Shown here: positions 1-10,635 of the stretch, one piece after another
Layout: the number at the start of each line of letters is the position of its first letter
Numbering within the stretch: the first letter of the stretch is position 1
Assembly (NCBI RefSeq): GCF_963678635.1
Contig: NC_087063.1
Coordinates: 24,188,701-24,252,700, forward strand
Length of the DNA: 64,000 nucleotides
Direction: 5' to 3'
DNA from: Symsagittifera roscoffensis
Lineage: Eukaryota; Xenacoelomorpha; Acoela; Convolutidae
Made by a program: the position numbers and the translations under genes
Notes under the pieces: model-generated
Databases searched by the model: none
What the model saw: only the letters and a program-made list of their open reading frames with translations
What the model was told of the DNA's origin: nothing

Positions 1-124
1 TTAGAGAAAAGTTTAAAACACACTCCAAAACAGAAGTTCCTCCCCATTTTCAGAGGAAATTAATACCATTTAAGAACCCAAAAACTTTATATACTACTGC
101 ATTCTTTCAGCGTGAATAAAAAAA

Positions 125-735
125 ATTCAACAAATCAGAATTAAAAACAGCACCGAACATGTTAATCTCAATGTTAAGGCTACTAAAATTGGCTGCTACT
201 GATATGTTTATACACCGGTTCGACCATCCTACAAAAAACTCCCCTTTCTTAGAACTTCTTATCAGAATTGTTGGAAATTTGCGCTATCTTACAACTTTCC
301 TAAAGAAAAATTCGAAGACAGCAATTTCCGCCAAAATTAAGAAAAAACGGTCGAAAATTTTTTCAATATGTTTCTGAACCTTACAAACAGATAAAAACTA
401 AATTTGGAATATTTCCGTTATTTTTTTCAAAATATGCATGCATAAATTCACAAATCAAAATTTTAAAATAACACAGAACACGTTCATCTCAGTTTTTTTG
501 GTTGCTACTGATGTGTGTATAAATCGGGTCGACGATCCTACAATAAAACCCCTTTCTTTGAGCTTCTTATCAGACTTTTTGCAAATTGCGCTATCTCACA
601 ACTTTCTTATAATTCAAAAAATTGCCGAAAAAACTTTCAATGTGTTTCTGAACCTTAATAACAGATAAAAAAGATTTTGGAATATATTCGATTTTTTCAA
701 ATTATTCGTGAATAATTTTCAAGATAGTGGTTATA
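125..735. repeat. Two diverged tandem copies of a ~320 bp AT-rich unit
   Basis: The stretch 125-445 is repeated at about 446-735. Shared landmarks in both units include GCTACTGAT, a segment reading CTTCTTATCAGA, GCGCTATCT and CAGATAAAAA. Short open frames lie in both units but are not conserved in reading, so I take them as chance ORFs. No gene was seen elsewhere in 1-1827 apart from a possible missing first exon of the EGF gene. Confidence 0.7.
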
Positions 736-871
736 ACGTATGCATTTTGAACAAAAATTTTCGAAACAGAATTCAGCAAAAACCAGCAAGAACCTAAATC
801 TATGAAGTTAATAGGTTTTTCAGTAAATTCTTGAGAAAAGAACTGTTTGGCTTTAGAAATTCCGTTATTGT

Positions 872-951
872 TCCAACTTTCGATACGAAAGTGACGGAAT
901 ATTTGTGCTCGGATGGGTTTTTTTTTCAGACAAATTTCGACTTTTTAACTA
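872..951 (+). repeat. Dispersed ~80 bp repeat, also inside the retroelement copies
   Basis: A block beginning GTTCCAACTTTCG and ending CAAATTTCGACTTTTTAAC recurs at 7773-7854 and 15351-15443 with few differences. It contains a short palindromic core (CTTTCGnnACGAAAG) and a T-rich run. Here it is not attached to recognisable gag sequence, so it is probably an independent repeat or the end of an element. Confidence 0.65.
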
Positions 952-1827
952 GCCATTTTTGACGGAGTTTTTTTTATATCATTCGTCATTCAAAAGGTAT
1001 TGTTGTCCTGAGCTCAAACTTGAAAAGATGTATCACCTGTGATCAATTTTTGTAAAGTTATGGGGGTTTAAAGATTGCCACTTGGTCAATTTTGGACAAT
1101 TAACGCGTGATGTATTTTGCGCTATTAACGCGTAAGCGGAGATTTAATCCGTCTTATAAATCGTTCCAAATTGGTTGAAAGAAGCTTATTTGCCATAACT
1201 CTTTTGTTACAAGGAGAGAGATCTATCCTTTGGTACTTTAAATTGCGTGTGGAGGGATGATTTTCATTTAAAAAGTTTCAAATTTTAGAAAAAAAAATTT
1301 ATTTTATTTTTAATGTTATTATACTGCTCAATCAACCTTTAAAGGCAGTCGGAACTTTCAGGGCTTCGCCCTGATACGAACAGTCTTGTTGTGTTTTGCG
1401 GCAGCGGAGAACCTTTAAACTTTGGTTATAAGAAAACTAAAAAAAACATTCGAAAAAATTTGAAAACATTGAACAGGAAAAGGTTCTATCTTACAGCTTG
1501 TTTCTAAGAAAATTCACTATCTTATAACTTTCTTAAAAGAAAAAGTCCATATCTTGCAACATTCATGGAGCCTAATTTTGTAGGAAGTAGCAAGATTCTC
1601 AGGAAAAAGTTTTAAGAAAGCGACTTTTAGTGCAAATATTGCTGTTGATTTTGATGATGCATAGGTATGTGAAGAGAAACAATTGGAAAAATTGTAAGTT
1701 CATCCCTAATACTTAATAATTTTAGCGTGAACCGCGGGCCAAAAATTGATTTCTGGTGGTTGCATTAACATAATGTATTTACTTTTCTATCACTAAGTTC
1801 TGTTTACTTGAAAGTATTGTTTTCCAG

Positions 1828-1923
1828 GCGCTGCTTTGTATTGTTTCTGTATCAGTCGATGCAGCCGGTGACCAGGGAAACTTGAACAACTCACAGCCGC
1901 TGCGTGATGATACTTGTCAAGCG
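1828..1923 (+). CDS. EGF-repeat protein, upstream exon (signal-peptide region)
   Basis: This 96-base exon of 32 codons lies between a TTTTCCAG acceptor and a GTACGT donor. In frame it gives a hydrophobic stretch (ALLCIVSVSV) followed by small residues and a polar segment, as expected for the end of a signal peptide and the start of a mature chain. It joins in phase 0 to the exon at 3257, keeping the frame into the EGF repeats. The initiating exon was not located: candidate donors near 1663 and 1695 do not give the right phase. The link is inferred from splice signals and phase, with no transcript evidence. Confidence 0.55.
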
Positions 1924-2011
1924 GTACGTTTTGCAATGTTTTACAAATTGCCGTATTATAAAATTAGATGTAATAACATATTTGAACGCAAGTTTTTATT
2001 GATTCAAATTA

Positions 2012-3075
2012 TAACCGCACCGATGTTTCATGGATAAAAATTGGATATAATGGATTTTCGTTGACTAAAATGTTGTCTATAAAACTGATTATCATGGCAA
2101 ATTTAGACAACGTAATGGATTTTTAATCCATTTTAATTGATAGATTTCGAAAAATGAGAATCTTTTAAAATCCATTATAATCGATATTAAACCTATTTTG
2201 TTTTCAAAATAACGGGTTCTTTTTTTTACATAAAATCCATAAACATTGATTAATTTTTATAAATAATGACTCTACTTTTTGCAACCTCCTGCAAAACTCG
2301 AACGAACACGTTCATCCAGGGGCGGCTAATTTTTAGTAGTTCCCCCTCCCTTACGTCCCTCCCCCTAAAGACCCCCCTACGTCCCTCGTCCCCTCCTCTC
2401 GTTGCCCCATATCCCCCTCCTTCCCCGAATTTAAACCCAAAACACACCCTACTCACGCGTTTACCACACCCCAACTAAACACTAAACACCCCCACCGGGA
2501 CAGGTAACATTTTAGTATGGGGTCTACACACACGTTCACCCATACTACATATTTACCTTTCCAGTATTGGTGTGATAATGTACTGGTATTGGTGTGATAA
2601 ATGCGTGTGATAGATGCGTATTGGTATTGGTGTGATAAATGCGTGGGGAGGGGGTGGTATGGGTTTAAACTCGGGTTTGGCGAATAAAACCCATCTTAAA
2701 TGATAACAAAAATACGTGACTTTTTATAAATTTTGATAAACGCGATTGGAATAAGAAAAAATTGAACTATAGCGAGAGAACAACATAACTAACTTCAGTT
2801 TAACATTATTATGTAAAAGTTAAAACAGCACACCGAAAGATTTTAATAAATAGTTTATGATCAATTATAATCGATTAAAATTTATTATTTTTCTTTGATA
2901 AAATTTTTTGAAAATAAGATGCAAATAATAGATTTTTTTTGGGATTTTATTGCTTTAAAAATAATATCATAGTAATCCATTTTTAATCGAATATAATCTA
3001 ATATTTTTGTTATTTCATAAAGACTGACGATGAAAATCCAATATAATCGATTATTATCCATGAAACTGCGGGTAT
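2012..3075. mobile_element. ~1.06 kb terminal-inverted-repeat element in the EGF gene intron
   Basis: The left end around 2012-2065 (CCGCA, then GTTTCATGGATAA and a GGATTTTCGTTGAC segment) is matched by the reverse complement of 3020-3075, giving imperfect inverted repeats of about 50 bp. Further copies of an AATCCATTNTAATCGAT-like word lie inside both arms. No transposase ORF is present, so it would be non-autonomous. The centre (about 2318-2700) is a strongly C-rich strand followed by short TGGTGTGATAAATGCG repeats, and includes a GGGGCGGCTA sequence like other short elements in this window. It lies wholly within the 1924-3256 intron. Confidence 0.6.
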
Positions 3076-3256
3076 CTTGCTTAACGATAGCAGTGTTATA
3101 ATTGATCATCATATACAAAAAGTCAATCAGGATTTTTTTCCTGAAAAACGTAATAAAGCTATTCTAAGCAAAATTTGAGCACATTGCATCAAAAATAAAA
3201 TAAAATAAAAGGTTTAAAAAACAAGAAAATCTGCTTTTCCTTTGCACGGTTAACAG

Positions 3257-3940
3257 ATGGGACCCGCTTTATCCGATTGCACTGCTCAAGATTGCGTAAA
3301 CGGTTTGTGTGTTCTACGACATGACGGCTCCTTGACATGCGAATGCTACGATTCATGGACAGGTCCTTATTGCACTTATTGGTGTCCTTGCCTCAATTTT
3401 GAATGTGGAAATGGAACATGCGTTTGGGATAACTCTGAGGAACAAACCAAATGTGAATGTGATTTGGGCTTCACTGGAAAGTACTGTGACCAATCATCGG
3501 GCTGCGATTTCCATTCCTGTAAACACGGAGTTTGTCAAATTAACGGAGAAGAATCGACCAGCTGTAGCTGTGAGCAGGGCTGGGCAGGTGAGTTTTGCGA
3601 TGAGTCCGTTCTCTGCACAGTTCTGGATTGTGAAAATGGGTATTGTTTGTGGGACGAAGACAATGTAGCTCTCACTAAATGCCAATGTGATTGTGGTTTC
3701 TACGGAATACGGTGCGAGTTAATCAGTTCAACAACAACTGCAGCTTCAACTACAGCCGAGCTAGTTACAACAATTGCGACCACAAGTACAGCCAAGCTAC
3801 TTAGTACTACCACAACTATACCAAAAACTACAACCTCTAACCTCCCTCAATCGATCTCAATTTCAATACATGAACTTCAATACAAAACTAACCTACTACT
3901 GTGGCTCTTAATTTTTATTAAAACAGCTGGTTATCTTTAA
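3257..3940 (+). CDS. EGF-repeat protein, main exon (four EGF-like repeats, Thr-rich stalk, C-terminal anchor signal)
   Basis: This exon follows a TTAACAG acceptor and ends in TAA at 3938-3940. The product has four EGF-like repeats at about residues 8-39, 43-77, 83-114 and 120-153. Each has six or more cysteines in the order C..C..G.C..C.C..G..G..C. A Thr/Ser-rich stretch (about 157-200) probably forms an O-glycosylated stalk, and the last ~17 residues are hydrophobic (LLLWLLIFIK). That arrangement suits a GPI-anchor signal or a terminal membrane segment, so the protein is probably held on the outer cell surface. I cannot name an orthologue. An AATAAA at 4010-4015 could serve as the polyadenylation signal. 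The first ATG of this exon should not be taken as the protein start, because the exon joins in phase 0 to the signal-like exon at 1828-1923. Confidence 0.75.
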   Translation: MGPALSDCTAQDCVNGLCVLRHDGSLTCECYDSWTGPYCTYWCPCLNFECGNGTCVWDNSEEQTKCECDLGFTGKYCDQSSGCDFHSCKHGVCQINGEESTSCSCEQGWAGEFCDESVLCTVLDCENGYCLWDEDNVALTKCQCDCGFYGIRCELISSTTTAASTTAELVTTIATTSTAKLLSTTTTIPKTTTSNLPQSISISIHELQYKTNLLLWLLIFIKTAGYL

Positions 3941-4009
3941 TACTAAATTCCCAATGTTGATTCAAAAATACTAATTTCATTAGTCATTTTTAACTCATGA
4001 TAAAACGAC

Positions 4010-4015
4010 AATAAA
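4010..4015 (+). promoter_or_regulatory. Candidate polyadenylation signal of the EGF-repeat gene
   Basis: AATAAA occurs 70 bases after the stop codon. This is a motif match only. The region 4016-4845 holds no ORF that I can support. Confidence 0.4.
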
Positions 4016-4845
4016 TACGAACCTAGAATATCATACGGTTTGATTTTGAAAGGAATATTTACTGCACAATATGTTCAAAAATTTCGCATTTTTGCACACC
4101 CAATCAAGTATATTGCCTTCAATTTTCCATTCGATGACTTAAACTATCACATCAGAAGCAAAATTTATAAAACACGGAAAATCGATTTTTTCGTCTGTTA
4201 CAAAAATAGAGAAGTATTTCATTGCAAACCAATAACTAAGTTAACCTGTTTTGTCTCTGACCAAATTTTTCTTTTTCAAAATGGTTTTGAGCCTGTGATG
4301 ACAATATTATGTACTTTAACAAACAAAACAACGGATTTTTTTGTTATTCGATTTTCGTCTGATTGTTTCAGCGAGGGCACTATTTTTGTCTTGTATTGCT
4401 TTTTTTCTACGAAATGAATAATTTTTTCCCTTTCAATGAAATGACCTCCTTTACATCTTAGAAAAGCATCAATCACATCTTGGATATTTGTTCAAAACTA
4501 AAATCACGTTTGATTTCATTTTGATAAGCAAGCAGTTTTCAAGAATCAAGTACCAAAGCTAAAAATAAGAAATTTTCTCGTTTTAAATCGGTCTCAAATT
4601 TGAATGTTTGTTAATAAGATAATTGTGAAAATTCAAAAAGTTGTTTTTTTTGTGAATTTTTTTTGCTATTTGCCTCTTGATTTTTCTGAGTGTATTTCAG
4701 ATTAGTTTTTTAAAATCAGGGCAAGTTAAGCTCTACGATCAATAAAGTTGAAAAAGCGCGCGAAAAACATATGTTCACATGCAGTATATATTTTTGCTTT
4801 AAAAACATTGAACTCAAATATACATCTTCAATTTTACGATCATCG

Positions 4846-5213
4846 TGAGTTATGTTTTATGTTCATAACTCATAGATTAATTTCAGATAGGGTACACCGT
4901 CTGCTCGTCACGCTATCTTATTTTCGGCTGGATAGATTCGTGCAACTTCTTAGTCTAATACCGATCTTAATTTTACTCTTATATCTCCTAGTATCAATAG
5001 ATCTAGAGTACACTGGTTTGTTACAAGTCGTTTTCTTGTAGAAAGCAACTAAGTTCTAAGTTATATTCAAATCTCTCTGGTGCTGAAATTACAAGTAACA
5101 AATAAGTGGGTTGTTAGTTTGATGGAGTATGATTGGTTAGTCTTCAATATTTTATAGGGATAAAATATATGAATAACAACCAAATAATAAGATCTAGTTT
5201 GAATCTGGTTCCA
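4846..5213 (-). repeat. Copy A 3' LTR
   Basis: This sequence shares long blocks with the LTR at 14499-14860 and with 20223-20633, including GGGTACACCGTCTGCTCGTC and ATAGATTCGTGCAACTTCTT. On the minus strand it begins TGGAACC and ends near CTCACGATG. It has only one arm of the 13 bp palindrome found in younger copies. Confidence 0.85.
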
Positions 5214-5583
5214 CCCATCCGGGATTTATAGAGTTTTTGATCTTTAACATTCTTCTGTAATGGAGGATGGATGATGATCGTTTGTATGTCGCGAGCATTA
5301 TTTCTTTTCCGCTCTGGAAGAACGATGTCTTATCCGGTCTGTTCCAGGAAGCTGGAATCGTCGATATCAACTTGTTCTTGGACGACTGTGACCAACTATC
5401 ACTGTTGTTTCTGGAGATCGGATTGTGATTTCTGATCGGTTTGTTATGATCATTTGTTCTTGCTTTGTAGAGAACAGTGTTCCAATCTCGTTTGGGAATG
5501 GCGTGAAGTTTGAGTTTGGAGGGCCTTGTAACTCGGATCTGTACGTATACTTGAACATCGAGATGGTCATTGGTCTGGTTCAA
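5194..5583 (-). pseudogene. Small ORF next to the 3' LTR of copy A, unknown function
   Basis: An open frame of 129 codons begins at 5583 and runs into the LTR. A segment of it (HLDVQVYVQIRVTR) is also readable in the equivalent place of the main copy (about 20960-20910, minus strand), where the frame soon ends. The conservation of this short reading between two diverged copies hints at a former accessory ORF. It could equally be conserved non-coding sequence read by chance. No domain is recognised. Confidence 0.3.
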
Positions 5584-7072
5584 TGGAGTTCCTTTGCTGC
5601 GATGCCAAGTCGTACTTCAACTCTTTTGAGTTGTGACTGTAGGCAACATGTCGATTGTGTTTAGCCATTCTGTAGTTTGAATGTGATTGGGTCGTCAAGT
5701 TCCTTGATGCTCGTCTTTGGGTTGGGGTGTAATCTATATACTGCGTTGTATTCTTTACATATATAAGTCTTTGTTAATTTTGTTTTTAGTTATGATTTTA
5801 TATTGATTTTTATCGCAAAAGCGTTTTTGTTTAGTATTGTTAATTTTAAAGAGCTGCTCCACCTTGAGTAAACCTCATCAAAAAAGGGAGTGGGTCACAA
5901 AGCGTGGTTGTAGCACGGTGGGTTAGGCCGGCTATAGAGTATGCTCAGTACGATCCTTCTGGTGGGATAGGCCAGGAGTAGGGTATAATTTCATGCTAGT
6001 TTTTGTGGGGTCCTGTTTCGTGTTAACCTTTTATACCTTCTTTTATACTAGTTTTTTTTTGTTGTTTGGTTGAGTCCTTTTCTCAAAAATCAAATTGTCT
6101 GGTTTGGGTTTGTCTTTCGACTTTTTGGTGTTTTATTTGTTCTTGTTTGGACTTATGAATAGTCTTCAAAAGAATAAATTATCCAGTTCTTAAGCTGGTT
6201 TAATCCGGTACCGTGGGTTTTCTTTTCTTAGTCATGCTGTTAGGTTGTGGTTTGTGGTGTTTAGTAAGCTGCGTTGGTTAGCTTGGATTATTATATAATT
6301 CCTTTCCAACCGGGTTAACGGAAAGTTTGAAACTTGTTAATACTGGTTATAGTTGTTATCAGTGAAAATTAAAACTTAAATTCACTATTTTAATCAATTC
6401 CTCGTGGGCGAGCAGTGCAATTATGGATCGAATTGTTGGAGAGTAAATATTATAAAGAAGCGTCTTTAAAAAGGTTAGTACTACTTTTATTTGTATAAGC
6501 TTACTACTGAAAAATTCAACTTTACTACTATTTTGGGGGTTGAATTTATGAATTTATTATCATCCTAATTAGATTTACTGCATTGGAGGAAAGAATTTAT
6601 AAATCAATTTACTGCTACTTGGGGGTAATTTTACTGCTTTTTTCATTGCGATTTGTAAATAGAAGTTTATAAATTAAGAAAAAAATTTTCTGTTTTTATT
6701 CGGTTTTTCTTTTTGTAGATGATTGTGCTCTGAAGGTTACAGAAAAAAAACATTTGATAAAGAATGGTTAGTATTGTTTTGATATTGTTAGTTTAAGTTA
6801 TTCAATTCATGTTACCTTAATCATCGGGGAAGAATCAATGGGGGAAAACGTCGTGAACGACTTCTGATGAGGTTAGTAATTTTGCTAAAATGCGTATGAT
6901 GTTTTTAGTATGAAGTAGTGGCCAAAGTAATTGAAGTGCTCTGATTGTCTTTAGTTCTTCGGTGCCAGGTGTAAATTCATACAGTGTTTTTTGAATAAGA
7001 TTAAAATTTTATGGTTATAGTTAGTATTATGAATAAATTTTAGGATTGGGACTTTTATGGGCTGTGGAACAA

Positions 7073-7573
7073 TTATTGGCGGGATTCTTCTACATTGAAG
7101 GTCTTGGTTAAGGGACAGAATATATACATCTGGGTGATGGGATCATAATTGCGGAGGAATTTAGTATCTTTATTAGAATATGTGAAGCTTAGAAAGAATG
7201 GTGAAGTGTATTTGGAGTTAATGAATTGATATCTATGGTGAGGTTGGCGTGATGGTGTATGCAAAGTGTAATGATTTTGTATAAATTGGTAGTAAGTGTA
7301 TGTATGTGTTTGTTTAGTACGTAACATAACAAAATCACGTTCTTTGGGTGTGAGGAAATGAAAGGTTAGTGAGAAAATGTTTAATTTGTTATAATAAGAT
7401 TCATAGGCTTGGATATCACAAAATGCTTCTGAAATGATGTGGTCATGTTTTTTGTCTAATGAACTGATGGTAAAAACATATCCCCAGGTAAAATCATGGT
7501 TAATATTATTAAAAGTGTTTCCTTCTCCTCTTCGCAAATTTTTGAGCTCAATTTTTGTGATTGCAGTGGTCAT
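7073..7573 (-). pseudogene. Copy A remnant of the last retroelement ORF (373-aa ORF homologue)
   Basis: The reading matches the ORF at 22230-23351 over most of its length. Shared features include DHIISEA, FSLTFHFL, MLRTKQTHTYTYY, HTPSRQPHHR and RNYDPITQMYIFCP. It is cut at its N-terminal side at the junction with inverted sequence near 7573 and loses the frame at the C-terminal side near 7073. Preservation at the protein level between two diverged copies shows that this ORF is a real component of the family, though its function is unknown. Confidence 0.65.
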
Positions 7574-7772
7574 ATCTGGTGTGGTCGTACTTTATATGCT
7601 ACTTGCAATGCAAGTAGAAGTTTCTTTTTGACTTGCGTTTCAAATGTTTCAAATGGTATCTTGTCTTGTTTTTCTTTTTAAATGACGTATTATATTCAAT
7701 CGCCCGTTTGTGCGTGTTTGTTTTCCTACACAAATAATTGCAAAATCGAAAATCTAATCCATTTTGCTTTTT

Positions 7773-7854
7773 GTTCCGACTTTCGTAACGAAAGTAACGG
7801 AATATTTGAGCTCGGAGTGGATTTTTTTCTTCAGACAAATTTCGACTTTTTAAC
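7773..7854 (+). repeat. Second occurrence of the ~80 bp dispersed repeat
   Basis: It is nearly the same as 872-951 and 15351-15443. It sits exactly before the inverted gag segment, at the junction between oppositely oriented parts of copy A, so it may mark a rearrangement breakpoint or the end of another element. Confidence 0.7.
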
Positions 7855-8547
7855 GTGAAAGATCACAATTTACCAAACAGAAATATTCATAGTAATAATA
7901 GTTCTGGAAAACCACCTCCAAATAATTCAAATTATTCTAGAAATCAATCACCTTATAATTCCAACTACAGAGGACGATCACCAAATCAAAGAAATTCACG
8001 CAATTTCTCACAAAACAGATATAATCGATCAAATGGTCAAAATAATCAGTGTCGAAACAACTATTCACGATCAAATTCAAACCGACCAGAATATTCTTTT
8101 GAAACCAGTTCCCATTCACACTCTAGAAATAGACACTATTCAAATGAGAGATCAAGAAATTCTTCGTACCATAAAAACAGAAATTATTCCAACAATACGA
8201 AAGAAGCTACTCGAAAAATCGAACTCAAAGTTATCAAAAAAATAGATCACGAGATTATTCTTACGAAAGATCCAATTATCAAAGATCTAATTACAACAAC
8301 TATCAAAATAGATCACGCGATAATTCACAAAATAGAAATTCGATCTATAACAATAGATAAAGAAACTAATCAATCACCACATAGGAAAAACACACGTTAT
8401 CCAGATTCCCAAACCAAATATAGAAGCAACACGCCAAAACTTCAAAGACATATAAATCAAGTACAAACAACTGAAGATGTCAATTCAGACCCCCCTGGTA
8501 TTGATAACAGGGAAAGTACAGAATTACAATTGAATCACATCAATTGA
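7855..8547 (+). pseudogene. gag: Gag C-terminal fragment, copy A (inverted segment)
   Basis: This is a 230-codon Asn/Arg/Ser-rich reading homologous to the tail of the main copy's Gag after the zinc knuckle. It lies on the plus strand although the flanking copy A sequence lies on the minus strand. Its end (SDPPGIDN, then ELQLNHIN) matches sequence between gag and protease in the main copy. A TGA follows where the other copies stay open toward the protease. Confidence 0.6.
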
Positions 8548-8595
8548 GAATCCACAGACAGTGAAAGCGATACAGAAAATGCAATCTCGATTAAC

Positions 8596-8949
8596 ATGAT
8601 AAATGTTGAAAGCGACTACGAAGCTCTCACGTACGAACAACCATTTCATTCTCATATCAATGAAAATCATACAGACCTTCTTTTAAATTATTATGCAAGA
8701 CCTGGAAGTAAAAACAAAACAATAGAGCAAATGGTACAAGAAGTAACGACTTTAATCGAACCTGTACCATGTTCTAGTACAAACCACATTTACCAAAACG
8801 TACCAAAGGAACCACCAAGTGAAAAAATTTGGACAATTCCATTCCTCTTAGAAAACACAAAGAGCAAAGAATTTCAACCACCAGATCTTGAAATAGATTT
8901 TTTAATAGATTCCGGACCAGAATCGATTATTATAAACAATCCTACTTGA
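8596..8949 (+). pseudogene. pol: Protease fragment, copy A
   Basis: A 117-codon reading ends just after the aspartic-protease region. The catalytic triplet reads DSGP instead of the DSGA seen in the main copy, and a TGA follows within a few codons. It is homologous to 33625-33300 of the main copy. Downstream to 9296 only broken protease sequence is seen. Confidence 0.6.
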
Positions 8950-9296
8950 AACGAAATCAAAATTTTGCATCCAAAACTAATACATTTAAGGACAGCAAGC
9001 AGATTAGCCACAGCACAAGGGTCAATAATAACAAACTAAGAATACATTAGCAAAACACAGCTTCAACATTTTTTCAAAGAATAAACAAACAACCACCATT
9101 TTTCTCAACATTTTACCCTATATACAAAAAAGAAAGAAAACACCTAAAACCACTCTCAGGTTATATTTACGAATTCCCAATCAAACAATTTCATCAAAAT
9201 GACAAAAGTCAAAACAGACAACATCTCTATAAGTCTGACCTTAAATTTAGACCAGTTCATAAAATTTTTTGAGTAACAATTTCATCTATTAAGTAC

Positions 9297-9611
9297 ATGA
9301 AAAACTCAAAATCAGACATCATTTTCTTACATGTCTATAATAGTTCACCATATAAAATAACCCTACCTTTAGGACTTTCAGGTTATTGTGAAACAAACGC
9401 AACAACTTCCCCCACAAGAGAAGTAGCGTATAGAGTATATAATATATTACAACTATTAGACTTATGCCAGTCAACAATTCTTGACGAAGAATTATCGATA
9501 AATACTATAATAAGCAATGAAAAACGAAACACAGACTGTTTCACAAAAATACTTTGTTTTATACACTCATTAAAATATCAAAATATACAAAAGAACAACA
9601 AAATTTCTTAA
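9297..9611 (+). pseudogene. pol: Protease/RT linker fragment, copy A
   Basis: A 104-codon reading is homologous to the pol linker of the main copy (about 32720-32420). Shared pieces include LPLGL.GYC, ILQLLDLCQSTIL and EELSIN. It ends in a stop shortly before the reverse transcriptase domain. Confidence 0.55.
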
Positions 9612-9748
9612 CAATGTTCAATTTTCAACACTCTCAGATAACCTAAAAAGGATTTGAACAGTTAGCCGATTTACTATTAAAAAACCCAAAAGTTTATGCA
9701 ACATCTAAATTTAACGTTGGAAAAGTAAATTCACCACTACATCTACCT

Positions 9749-10516
9749 TTGAAACCTGATGCAGTTTTCAAAAAACAAAGAGCAAGCAAAGTACCAATTC
9801 ATTTACACGACAAATTTATTAGATTATTAGACATACTAGAACAATATGAAATCATTTCTTCAGTAAACAAAAAAGAACAGCCAAAAGGAAACATATTCAT
9901 TATTCCTGTTATCAGTCTAGCCAAAGGAGAATCATTAAAAATAGTTGTAGATGCTAGATATCTCAATTCACTCATTGACGAATCTAAATTTAATTGGCCC
10001 AATGAACCAATTCAAGTAATTCTAACAAAAATAAACGGTAAATATTTCACAACAGCAGATTTGAATAGTGCATATAATCAAATGCCGTTAGATTAACAAT
10101 CACGACTATTAACACAATTTGTTTAATGAAATCAACGATATGAACTCAATAGATTATTCTATGGGATCTCCATAGGACCAGCAGCATTCTAAGCATTCAT
10201 GAGTAAAGTTTTCTGACCCCTCATACTCAAAAAAATTGCAATCACACATTTAGATGATGTTTTTATGCAATCACAAACCGAGGACGAAATCTTCCTTGTT
10301 TTAGAAAACTATCATCAAATATTACAGAACGAAAACTTGAAAGCAGCCCCAGATAAATCACATTTTTTCCTAACACGTGTAAAATTTCTTGGACACAGTA
10401 TAGAAAGAAAAACCATAGCCCCATTGAAATCTCGCATAGATGCAATCCAAAAACTTCAACCACCATCAAACAAAAAAAACCCAAGACTTTCTTGGAATGT
10501 TGAACTTCTTAAGTAA
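9749..10516 (+). pseudogene. pol: Reverse transcriptase fragment, copy A
   Basis: Readings at 9749-10096 and 10265-10516 correspond to the RT fingers and palm of the main copy (KIVVDARYLNSLID, TTADLNSAYNQMP, then KAAPDKSHFFL and VKFLGHSIERK). Several stops and frameshifts fall between them, and the segment ends before RNase H at about 10637. It is not functional. Confidence 0.7.
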
Positions 10517-10635
10517 ATACGTATATAAAATGCAGTTAGACTTAAGACCATTCTACAACATTCTCAAAAAATCAACAGAATATTTCTTTATAACATAATA
10601 TACTGGCGCCAAAATACAATACAATTCCTCTCTTT

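Noticed and set aside
1340-1400. Possible hammerhead-like ribozyme around CAGGGCTTCGCCCTGATACGAA
   Set aside because: A good stem-loop exists, but the conserved CUGAUGA and GAAA core elements are not arranged correctly.
2250-2478. Overlapping frames of 74 and 70 codons on opposite strands
   Set aside because: They fall in the C-rich core of an intronic transposon and have low-complexity Pro/Ser or Gly/Arg content.
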